A stretch of DNA of 14,072 nt from Paracoccaceae bacterium (GTDB lineage: Bacteria > Pseudomonadota > Alphaproteobacteria > Rhodobacterales > Rhodobacteraceae), in assembly GCA_004566265.1 (NCBI GenBank), contig SPLB01000167.1, positions 1 through 14,072 on the forward strand, written 5' to 3'. A program made the translations under genes and the position numbers. Under the pieces are notes generated by a model that was not told where the DNA came from, did no database searches, and worked only from the letters and a program-made list of their open reading frames with translations. Positions 6,728 through 14,072 of this stretch are shown here, one piece after another. Within the stretch, counting starts at the first letter, position 1; each line of letters begins with the position of its first letter.

Positions 6728-8635
6728 ATGAAACGTACGCTTGGCACCTGCTATTACCCCGAGCACTGGCCTGAAACGATTTGGGAAGAAGACGCACGGC
6801 GCATGGCCGAAGCGGGCCTGACTTGGGTCCGTATCGGCGAGTTCTCTTGGTCCCGGATCGAGCCCAATCCGGGTGAATTCCATTGGGATTGGATGGAACG
6901 CGCGATTGCGGTTCTTGGCTCTTATGGGCTCAAGGTTGTGCTGGGCACGCCCACCGCCACACCGCCGCGCTGGATGGCGGACAAACACCCCGACATGTTT
7001 GCTGTCGATGTCGAAGGCCGACCGCGCGGCTTCGGATCGCGCCGTCACTACTGCTTTAGCCACAAGGGCTATATCGAGGAAAGCAAGCGCATCACCCGCG
7101 CGATGGCGGAACGCTTTGGCGGTAATCCGCATGTGGGCGCATGGCAGACCGACAATGAATACGGCTGTCACGACACGATCATCAGCTATTCCCCTGCAGC
7201 GCGCGTGGCCTTCCAAGACTGGCTGCGGGCGCAGTTCAGCGGTGACATCAACGCTTTGAACGAGGCCTGGGGCAATGTCTTCTGGTCTATGGAATATCGC
7301 GATTTTGCGGAAATCGAGCTGCCAAACCTGACCGTGACGGAGCCCAACCCCGCGCATGTGCACGCGTTCAAAAGATTCAGCTCGGATCAGGTGGCGGCGT
7401 TTAACCGCGCGCAGGTCGAGATCATCAAAGAATTCTCACAATCGCCGATTTCCCACAACTACATGGGCCGGATCACCGACTTCGACCACTTTAAGGTCGG
7501 CGATGATCTGGAGATTGCGACCTGGGACAGCTACCCTTTGGGCTTTCTTGAAGACCGCGTCGGCGCCCCGGCCGAGACACAGCGCAAATTTGCACGCCAG
7601 GGTGATCCGGATTTCCAAGCATTGCATCATGACCTGTATCGCGCTGTCGGCAAAGGCCGTTGGTGGGTAATGGAGCAGCAGCCGGGCCCGGTGAACTGGG
7701 CGCCCTACAATCCGTCGCCGCTGCCAGGCATGGTCCGTCTGTGGAGTTGGGAAGCCTTTGCCCATGGCGCCGAGGCCGTATGTTACTTCCGCTGGCGTCA
7801 GGCGCCGTTTGCGCAGGAACAATTGCATGCCGGCATGTTGCGCCCGGATAGCAAAGATGCACCGGCCATGGATGAGGCCTGCCATGTCGCCTATGAGCTG
7901 CTGCAGGCCCCCACCGTGCAGCCCGCACAGGCACCCGTTGCGGTGCTCTTTGACTATGATGCGGACTGGGCATGGAGCACGCAGCCGCAGGGGCAGGGCC
8001 TTGATTACTTCGGCCTGATCCTCGACCACTATCGGGGTCTGCGTCGTGCGGGCCTGACCGTTGACGTCCTGCCGCCGAATACGCGCGATTTCACGGGCTA
8101 CAGCCTCGTTGTGGTGCCTGGCATGATGCATATGGCTGAGGACCTGAAGGCGGCGTTGGCGACCAGCGGTGTTGAGGTTCTTTATGGTCCGCGTTCCGCC
8201 GCGCGGGATGCAAGTTTCCGCATTCCAACCAATCCGCTGCCGCCAGCACTGCCGGGTCTGGATGTGACGGTGTCGCGACTGGAAACCCTGCGCCCGGACA
8301 TGCCGGTGCCGCTGGCAGGCGGCGGGAACGCCATGCTTTACTTGGAAGAACTTGAGAGTGAGGCCGAGGTTGTGATGTGCACCGAAGCTGGGGCCGCTGT
8401 GGCGGTGCGGAGCGGCAAGCAGACTTATTGTGGTGGCTGGCTCGATGAGGCCGGGATGGATCGTCTGGTCATTCAGGTGGGCGAAGCGGCGGGTCTGGCC
8501 ATGCGCAAAATGCCCGAAGGGGTGCGCACCCGCCGCACTGCAACCGAGGAGTTCTGGTTCAACTATAATGCAAGCCCGGTTGAGACTGAAGTCGGCTTTC
8601 TACCGGCGGCTGGCGTTCTGCGGATCGACCTTTAG
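6728..8635 (+). CDS. Beta-galactosidase, GH42 family
   Basis: Retaining beta-galactosidase of 635 residues, releasing galactose from beta-galactosides such as lactose or plant and algal oligosaccharides. The N-terminal TIM barrel holds GTCYYPEHWP at residues 6-15, GTPTATPPRW at 73-82, acid/base E144 in WQTDNEYG, and nucleophile E316 in WWVMEQQPG. The 172-residue spacing is close to the E141/E312 pair of the Thermus A4 enzyme. The middle part (about 390-580) looks like the Rossmann-like trimerisation domain, and a short C-terminal domain follows. Of the four zinc-binding cysteines of the Thermus enzyme, only the equivalent of the first (C109) is seen; the cluster after the acid/base Glu is absent. 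No signal peptide is present, so it is cytoplasmic. The start is 7 bases after the lactonase stop, with GAGGA at 6719-6723 as ribosome site. Last gene of the operon. Confidence 0.93.
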   Translation: MKRTLGTCYYPEHWPETIWEEDARRMAEAGLTWVRIGEFSWSRIEPNPGEFHWDWMERAIAVLGSYGLKVVLGTPTATPPRWMADKHPDMFAVDVEGRPRGFGSRRHYCFSHKGYIEESKRITRAMAERFGGNPHVGAWQTDNEYGCHDTIISYSPAARVAFQDWLRAQFSGDINALNEAWGNVFWSMEYRDFAEIELPNLTVTEPNPAHVHAFKRFSSDQVAAFNRAQVEIIKEFSQSPISHNYMGRITDFDHFKVGDDLEIATWDSYPLGFLEDRVGAPAETQRKFARQGDPDFQALHHDLYRAVGKGRWWVMEQQPGPVNWAPYNPSPLPGMVRLWSWEAFAHGAEAVCYFRWRQAPFAQEQLHAGMLRPDSKDAPAMDEACHVAYELLQAPTVQPAQAPVAVLFDYDADWAWSTQPQGQGLDYFGLILDHYRGLRRAGLTVDVLPPNTRDFTGYSLVVVPGMMHMAEDLKAALATSGVEVLYGPRSAARDASFRIPTNPLPPALPGLDVTVSRLETLRPDMPVPLAGGGNAMLYLEELESEAEVVMCTEAGAAVAVRSGKQTYCGGWLDEAGMDRLVIQVGEAAGLAMRKMPEGVRTRRTATEEFWFNYNASPVETEVGFLPAAGVLRIDL

Positions 8636-8638
8636 CGG

Positions 8639-9415
8639 TCAGATCAAACCCTCGGCGCGAAAAGAAATTTCTGTGTCCGCGCCGATGATTAGGTGATCGT
8701 GCAGCGCAATACCCAGGGCCGTCAGCGCCATGCCGACCTGAGCGGTCATCTGAATATCCGCTTCTGATGGAGTCGGGTCGCCTGAAGGGTGATTGTGCAC
8801 AAGAATGAGGGCGCTAGCGTTTAACTCTAGCGCCCTTTTTGCCACCTCACGGGGGTAGACAGGGACGTGATCAACGGTGCCTTGTGCCTGTGACTCATCC
8901 GCAATTAGAACATTCTTCCGGTCGAGGAAGAGCACGCGGAATTGTTCTGTTTCCCGGTGGGCCATCGTCGTGTGGCAGTAATCCAAAAGCGCGTCCCAAC
9001 TGGAAATTACGTGTTTTTGCAGCACCTTCGCCCGTGCCATGCGGCCTGCCGCGGCTTCTAACACCTTGAGGTCGACAATGACTGCCGCACCGATACCACT
9101 GACCTCTGCCAGCCGTTCGGGCGGGGCCGTGATAACGCGGTTGAAGTCGCCGAAATGCGCCATAAGCTGGTGGGCGAGGGGTTTCACATCCCGGCGTGGG
9201 ATGGAGCGAAACAGGACCAGCTCCAGAAGTTCATAATCTGGCATCGCAGCCGCGCCACCAGCCATAAATCGCTGCCGCAGGCGGACCCTGTGGTCGGTCA
9301 GATAGGAGGGAACTCGGCGTCTTTTGCCCCCTTCCGGCAGCGGGCCTGTCGGAGTCTCGTCGCCCTGATCAAAAAGCGGCATCTGAGAATCATTGAACAC
9401 GCCACGGGTCACCAT
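8639..9415 (-). CDS. radC: RadC family JAB/MPN-domain protein
   Basis: Protein of 258 residues traditionally called DNA repair protein RadC, although its biochemical role is unsettled. The N-terminal half has a helix-hairpin-helix-like segment near residues 104-118 (LAEVSGIGAAVIVDL). The C-terminal half is a JAB/MPN metalloprotease-like domain with the complete zinc motif: E156, then H207-N-H209-P-S211-G and D220 in the HNHPSGDPTPSEAD stretch. The first 38 or so residues are poorly conserved and Pro/Gly/Arg-rich. I took the ATG at 9415, but a second ATG (M12, codon ending at 9380) is possible; neither has a good ribosome site. The gene converges on the beta-galactosidase gene with 3 bases between the stop codons, and its coding region also contains a terminator-like hairpin on the opposite strand. 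Confidence 0.9.
   Translation of the reverse strand: MVTRGVFNDSQMPLFDQGDETPTGPLPEGGKRRRVPSYLTDHRVRLRQRFMAGGAAAMPDYELLELVLFRSIPRRDVKPLAHQLMAHFGDFNRVITAPPERLAEVSGIGAAVIVDLKVLEAAAGRMARAKVLQKHVISSWDALLDYCHTTMAHRETEQFRVLFLDRKNVLIADESQAQGTVDHVPVYPREVAKRALELNASALILVHNHPSGDPTPSEADIQMTAQVGMALTALGIALHDHLIIGADTEISFRAEGLI
8809..8840 (+). terminator. Intrinsic terminator of the galactoside operon, embedded in radC
   Basis: A perfect 9-bp stem, GGGCGCTAG (8809-8817) with CTAGCGCCC (8827-8835), and a 9-base loop are followed directly by TTTTT (8836-8840). An extra A-U pair can extend the base. This is a textbook + strand intrinsic terminator, about 175 bases after the beta-galactosidase stop, and it lies opposite codons 192-203 of radC. 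On the - strand the hairpin has no T-tail, so radC transcription should pass through it. Confidence 0.7.
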
Positions 9416-9661
9416 GGCGCCATGATGTCGCCATCTTAGTTGATGAAAGGTTAATTCTGCGATGTGAGGCCGGGGATAAGTTTATACTCCATCTGTACGC
9501 CCCCCCTAGGCCGGATGATGAAGCGACCTAGAGAAAGGACAAAAGCGCCCCGCTTGGGAGCGCTTTTGTCTTTGGTTCCGGTGCCGAACAGGGGCGCTGT
9601 CTTTGGGCTCCGCCCGATCGCAAGCGCAACGCCCCACCGGGGATGTTTCCGGGATGCTTGT
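9416..9661. other. Intergenic region between dnaJ and radC, no gene recognised
   Basis: The region lies downstream of dnaJ and upstream of radC, both read on the - strand. It holds a strong hairpin at 9538-9570 and a smaller GC-rich inverted pair (GGGC at 9605-9608 with GCCC at 9612-9615, flanked by GGGGCG 9591-9596 and CGCCCC 9630-9635). Any radC promoter should lie between about 9416 and 9535. A TATAAA-like word is present on the - strand near 9482-9488, but without a convincing -35 partner I do not call a promoter. Open frames here have no protein-like character. Confidence 0.5.
9538..9570 (-). terminator. Probable dnaKJ terminator hairpin (may work both ways)
   Basis: An 11-bp perfect inverted repeat, GACAAAAGCGC (9538-9548) with GCGCTTTTGTC (9560-9570), is separated by an 11-base loop that can add CCC/GGG pairing. 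Reading on the - strand, the second arm ends in CTTTTGTC and is followed by CTTTCTCT, a usable U-rich tail. The position about 90 bases after the dnaJ stop suggests it ends the dnaKJ transcript. The + strand arm is also followed by TTT, so it could act in both directions. Confidence 0.65.
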
Positions 9662-10810
9662 TCACCCCTTCATGCCGTCCCAGAACCCTTTCACAGAGGA
9701 AAAAAAGCTGCGGGATTCGGGGTTGTTGTTCTCTTCAGAGAGGTCTTCGAATTCCTTCAGGATTTCTTTCTGGCGGGGAGTCAGATTGACCGGAGTTTCA
9801 ACAGCCAGCTCGATGAACATGTCGCCAACAGTGCCGCCACGTAGGGCCGGCATACCTTTACCGCGCAGACGCATCTGGCGACCAGATTGGCTGCCTTCGG
9901 GGATCTGCACGCGGCCGCGGCCGCCGTCGATTGTTGGAACCTCAATCGCGCCACCCAGCGCTGCCTTGGCCATAGAGACCGGCACGCGACAGTAGAGGTT
10001 GGTGCTTTCGCGTTCAAAGAGTTTGTGGTTTGCAACCTCAATAAAAATATAGAGATCTCCCGGAGGTCCACCACGCAGGCCTGCTTCGCCTTCGCCAGCC
10101 AGACGGATGCGGGTGCCAGTTTCAACACCAGCGGGAATGTTCACCGACAGCGAACGATCCTTTTCCACGCGACCGTGGCCGTGGCAGACCTTACACGGGT
10201 TCTTGATCATCTGGCCCAAGCCATTACAAGTCGGACAGGTGCGTTCAACCGTGAAGAACCCCTGCTGTGCGCGCACCTTGCCCATACCATTACAGGTCGG
10301 ACAGGTTGTCGGTTCTGCGCCGCCTTCGGCACCGGTACCATCACAGGCGGTACAGGACACTGTGGTCGGCACATTGATGGTTTTCTGCAGACCCCGGAAG
10401 GCATCTTCGAGCGACACACGCAAATTATAGCGCAGATCGGCGCCACGGGTTGCGCGCTGACGGCCACCGCCGCCTCGCTGCCCCCCCATGAAATCCCCGA
10501 ACAAATCATCAAAGACGTCCGAGAAAGCGGACGAGAAGTCACCGCCCGGATGGGCACCACGGGCGCCGCCGCCGCCCATTCCGCCTTCAAAGGCGGCATG
10601 ACCATAGCGGTCGTAGGCTGCCTTTTTTTCGGCATCCTTCAGGCAGTCATAGGCTTCGTTTGCTTCCTTGAACTGTGCCTCGGCATTTGGATTGTCCGAA
10701 TTGCGGTCGGGATGCAGTTCTTTGGCCTTTTTTCGGAAGGCTTTTTTAATCTCGTCGGTGCTGGCTCCCTTGGAGATCCCAAGCACCTCGTAATAGTCAC
10801 GTTTTGACAT
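9662..10810 (-). CDS. dnaJ: Chaperone DnaJ (Hsp40)
   Basis: Type I J-protein of 382 residues, cochaperone that delivers unfolded clients to DnaK and stimulates its ATPase. Domains run in canonical order: J domain at residues 4-70 with HPD at 33-35, Gly/Phe-rich segment at about 76-120, zinc-binding domain with four CxxCxGxG repeats (C153-C156, C170-C173, C192-C195, C206-C209), then the two C-terminal client-binding domains. All key residues are present and the length is normal. The ATG at 10810 has a strong ribosome site, GAAGGAG (10824-10818), 7 bases upstream. It follows dnaK on the same strand with 76 bases between them, holding a GC-rich hairpin, so it is expected to be cotranscribed with dnaK at a lower level. 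Confidence 0.97.
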   Translation of the reverse strand: MSKRDYYEVLGISKGASTDEIKKAFRKKAKELHPDRNSDNPNAEAQFKEANEAYDCLKDAEKKAAYDRYGHAAFEGGMGGGGARGAHPGGDFSSAFSDVFDDLFGDFMGGQRGGGGRQRATRGADLRYNLRVSLEDAFRGLQKTINVPTTVSCTACDGTGAEGGAEPTTCPTCNGMGKVRAQQGFFTVERTCPTCNGLGQMIKNPCKVCHGHGRVEKDRSLSVNIPAGVETGTRIRLAGEGEAGLRGGPPGDLYIFIEVANHKLFERESTNLYCRVPVSMAKAALGGAIEVPTIDGGRGRVQIPEGSQSGRQMRLRGKGMPALRGGTVGDMFIELAVETPVNLTPRQKEILKEFEDLSEENNNPESRSFFSSVKGFWDGMKG

Positions 10811-10840
10811 TGGATAACTCCTTCGGCCTCAACGAAAGAA

Positions 10841-10865
10841 GGCCGGTCCGGGTGACGGACCGGCC
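10841..10865 (-). terminator. Stem-loop between dnaK and dnaJ, possible attenuator or mRNA stabiliser
   Basis: A perfect 9-bp GC-rich stem, GGCCGGTCC (10841-10849) with GGACCGGCC (10857-10865), has a 7-base loop. Read on the - strand it is followed by TTCTTTCGTT, a weak U-rich tail. It sits 22-46 bases after the dnaK stop and ahead of the dnaJ ribosome site. The likely effect is partial termination or protection of the dnaK 3' end, giving more DnaK than DnaJ; which of these applies cannot be told from sequence. Confidence 0.6.
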
Positions 10866-10886
10866 CATTGACCAAGGTGTCAGACC

Positions 10887-12812
<1,926 letters not shown>

Positions 12813-12871
12813 CTCTTTTCGATCCCTTAATCTTAACAAAGGCGATTTCCCGACGCAGGAACCCTCATCGG

Positions 12872-12900
12872 CATTCCCGCCCCGATTCTGTAGCGGAATG
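12872..12900 (-). other. Possible hairpin in the dnaK 5' untranslated region
   Basis: CATTCC-C-GC (12872-12880) can pair with GCGGAATG (12893-12900), giving an 8-bp stem with one bulged base in the dnaK leader, about 60-90 bases before the start codon. It does not cover the ribosome site. It may stabilise the message or have no role. Confidence 0.3.
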
Positions 12901-12921
12901 TCTGTTACAACCGCTTCCCGG

Positions 12922-12953
12922 CGTATATAGGGAGCGACAATGACCCCTGCAAC
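12922..12953 (-). promoter_or_regulatory. RpoH (sigma-32) type promoter for dnaK
   Basis: On the - strand GTTGC (12953-12949) is followed, 18 bases after its TTG, by CCTATATACG (12931-12922). This last word fits the alphaproteobacterial heat-shock -10 consensus CYTATNTNNG, and the spacing agrees with the CTTG-N17/18 rule as I recall it; the -35 differs only in the first base. It predicts a start near 12915 and a leader of about 100 bases. I see no CIRCE inverted repeat, so control by RpoH is more likely than by HrcA. Confidence 0.65.
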
Positions 12954-13018
12954 CGGCTCCTTTGCCCATTGGCGCAAATTACAGCGGTTTTGCCAGAGAT
13001 GGAGTTAATAAGGTCTGA

Positions 13019-13621
13019 ATGACACGGCTGACTGTGCGCGGATTTGACATTTACAAAGGGTATCTCAGCCCAGAGCGTCAGCGTGCCCTCGTGCAGGTGC
13101 TGCGCCCTGTGCTGCAGGCCGCGCCGTTGTTTTCCCCCGAGGTGCCCGGTGGGGGGCAAATGTCGGTGCGGATGACAGCGGCGGGGGCCTATGGCTGGTT
13201 TTCAGACAAAAGCGGTTATCGCTACATCGATGCTCATCCTTCGGGGCGGCCTTGGCCCGCAATCCCGGCCGAAGTTCTGGAGATTTGGGAGAGCCTGAGC
13301 GGCAGTGACCGCGCGCCAGAGTGCTGTTTGTTCAACTACTATGGCGATGGCGCAAAAATGGGTTTGCATCAGGACAAGGATGAGGCGGATTTCTCTTATC
13401 CGGTGGTGTCGATCTCGTTGGGTGATGACGGGTTGTTGCGCGTGGGCGGCACCACCCGGCGTGAAAAGACAGAGTCGATTTGGCTCAATTCAGGTGATGT
13501 CGTGGTCATGGGCGGTGAGGCGCGCCTTGCCTATCATGGGGTGGACCGCATCCGGTTCAAATCCTCTCGGCTTTTGCCAAAGGGCGGACGCGTGAACCTA
13601 ACCTTGCGGGTGGTAAAATGA
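13019..13621 (+). CDS. alkB: AlkB, 2-oxoglutarate/Fe(II)-dependent DNA dealkylase
   Basis: Dioxygenase of 200 residues that removes methyl groups from 1-methyladenine and 3-methylcytosine in DNA and RNA by oxidation, releasing formaldehyde. The iron ligands H117, D119 (LHQDKDE) and H173 (RLAYHG) have the same 2 and 56 residue spacing as E. coli AlkB H131, D133 and H187. R191 and R197 in RVNLTLR match the 2-oxoglutarate-binding pair R204 and R210. The preceding NYYGDGAKMG corresponds to the E. coli NRYAPGAKLS segment, so this is a true AlkB rather than a distant homologue. Length is close to the 216 residues of E. coli AlkB, with a shorter N-terminus. AAGG at 13010-13013 lies 5 bases before the ATG. 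It is divergent from dnaK across 206 bases. I see no clear Ada-box or sigma-70 promoter for it. Confidence 0.93.
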   Translation: MTRLTVRGFDIYKGYLSPERQRALVQVLRPVLQAAPLFSPEVPGGGQMSVRMTAAGAYGWFSDKSGYRYIDAHPSGRPWPAIPAEVLEIWESLSGSDRAPECCLFNYYGDGAKMGLHQDKDEADFSYPVVSISLGDDGLLRVGGTTRREKTESIWLNSGDVVVMGGEARLAYHGVDRIRFKSSRLLPKGGRVNLTLRVVK

Positions 13622-13640
13622 GGCGGCTGCGCGGGGTTGC

Positions 13641-14072
13641 TTAGCGGCGGGCGTTCCAGCTGGCAGACGCCATGCGGCGGGTGTAAAATTCACCCATCAA
13701 ACCAAGCACGCCAAAGATCAGCGTGACCCAGGCCGTGTACTGCCAGTTGCTGACGGTCGAAGTGTAGTTGATGAAGATATCACCGCGCGCCTGATCAATA
13801 GTGTGAAACAGCGGGTTCCAGACAAACAGCGGCAGTATGTAGCCGGGCAGCGTACCCGCGAGCATCATTTTGCCTGAGAAGAACATATTGGAGCGCTGGT
13901 AGACCATCGAGATGATGCTAACCAGACCGGGAATCCACGGTTTGATCACATAAAGAACCAATCCAATCGCTGCACCACTGATCCAGGCCAGTAAAACCAT
14001 TCCATACGCACCAATGGGGTCCTCGATCGTAATGGGTTGGAAGGCGGCGTGGTAGACAAACAGGATCACCAG
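13641..14072 (-). CDS. ABC-2 type polysaccharide-export permease (5' end outside the window)
   Basis: C-terminal 143 residues of an inner-membrane permease; the frame stays open to the right edge. Hydrophobic segments are visible around YGMVLLAWISGAAIGLVLYVI, a middle stretch containing SIISMVYQ and LPGYILPLFVWNPLF, and a last helix near TAWVTLIFGVLGLMGEFY followed by a basic tail. The NPLFHTIDQAR motif after the third hydrophobic stretch is typical of KpsM/Wzm-type permeases, in which NPL.H..e..R precedes the final periplasmic segment. Such permeases export capsular or O-antigen polysaccharide with an ATPase partner, usually encoded next door, here to be expected to the right of the window. 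It converges on alkB with 19 bases between the stops. Confidence 0.8.
   Translation of the reverse strand: MVILFVYHAAFQPITIEDPIGAYGMVLLAWISGAAIGLVLYVIKPWIPGLVSIISMVYQRSNMFFSGKMMLAGTLPGYILPLFVWNPLFHTIDQARGDIFINYTSTVSNWQYTAWVTLIFGVLGLMGEFYTRRMASASWNARR

Noticed and set aside
6353..7363. 336-residue - strand frame across the lactonase and beta-galactosidase genes
   Set aside because: It spans the junction of two well-supported + strand genes and has no motifs.
9464..9844. Small + strand frame over the dnaJ-radC gap and the end of dnaJ
   Set aside because: It runs through the terminator hairpin and into the antisense strand of dnaJ, with a low-complexity Arg/Pro-rich product and no family resemblance.
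9887..10807. 306-residue open frame on the + strand, opposite dnaJ
   Set aside because: It mirrors the Gly- and Cys-rich repeats of dnaJ and has no motif or ribosome site of its own.
12901..12930. Possible sigma-70 promoter for alkB (TTACAA at 12905-12910 and TATATA at 12924-12929)
   Set aside because: The 13-base spacing is too short for a normal sigma-70 promoter, and the TATATA is better explained as the dnaK -10 on the other strand.
12813..12977. N-terminal extension of dnaK by 55 residues in an open frame
   Set aside because: [10 protein letters not shown] at 12812 is the standard DnaK N-terminus, and the extension overlaps the predicted promoter and leader.

Overview
The window (about 14 kb, GC-rich) reads as chromosome of an alphaproteobacterium, most likely a Rhodobacterales/Roseobacter-group member. 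The reasons are the style of the DnaK and DnaJ proteins, a dnaK promoter of the alphaproteobacterial heat-shock type, the codon use, and a sugar-catabolic operon with tight ATGA overlaps. The genus is an inference; no 16S or other marker is present.

Left half (1-8635, + strand): seven consecutive genes that look like one operon for galactosides. In order they are an alpha-galactosidase (GH36, cut by the left edge), an IlvD/EDD-family sugar-acid dehydratase, a short-chain sugar dehydrogenase, 2-keto-3-deoxygalactonokinase (DgoK), 2-keto-3-deoxy-6-phosphogalactonate aldolase (DgoA), an SMP-30 family sugar lactonase, and a beta-galactosidase (GH42). Together they supply each step of the oxidative De Ley-Doudoroff route: galactoside hydrolysis, galactose to galactonolactone, to galactonate, to 2-keto-3-deoxygalactonate, to its 6-phosphate, to pyruvate plus glyceraldehyde 3-phosphate. 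Three junctions are 4-base ATGA overlaps and the others are 1-7 bases, so translation is probably coupled. The operon promoter, any regulator and any sugar importer must lie to the left of the window. The short-chain dehydrogenase carries Asn where the catalytic Lys of the YxxxK motif should be, which is the most notable protein-level oddity here.

Middle (8639-9415, - strand): radC, a JAB-domain protein, converges on the operon with only 3 bases between the stop codons. A strong intrinsic-terminator-like hairpin with a T5 tail, oriented for the operon transcript, lies inside radC about 175 bases past the beta-galactosidase stop. About 250 bases without a convincing gene follow, holding a hairpin that probably ends the dnaKJ transcript.

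Right half (9662-13018, - strand): dnaK then dnaJ, the Hsp70/Hsp40 chaperone pair, with a GC-rich stem-loop between them and a recognisable RpoH-type promoter upstream of dnaK. Divergent from dnaK is alkB (13019-13621, +), an oxidative DNA/RNA dealkylase. The right edge cuts an ABC-2 type polysaccharide-export permease on the - strand, convergent with alkB.

I see no tRNA, rRNA, CRISPR array, insertion sequence or phage gene. No wholly unfamiliar system is evident: the content is a catabolic operon beside housekeeping stress and repair genes. The points worth a second look are the catalytic-residue loss in the dehydrogenase, the terminator embedded in the opposing gene, and the RNA structures of the dnaKJ operon.
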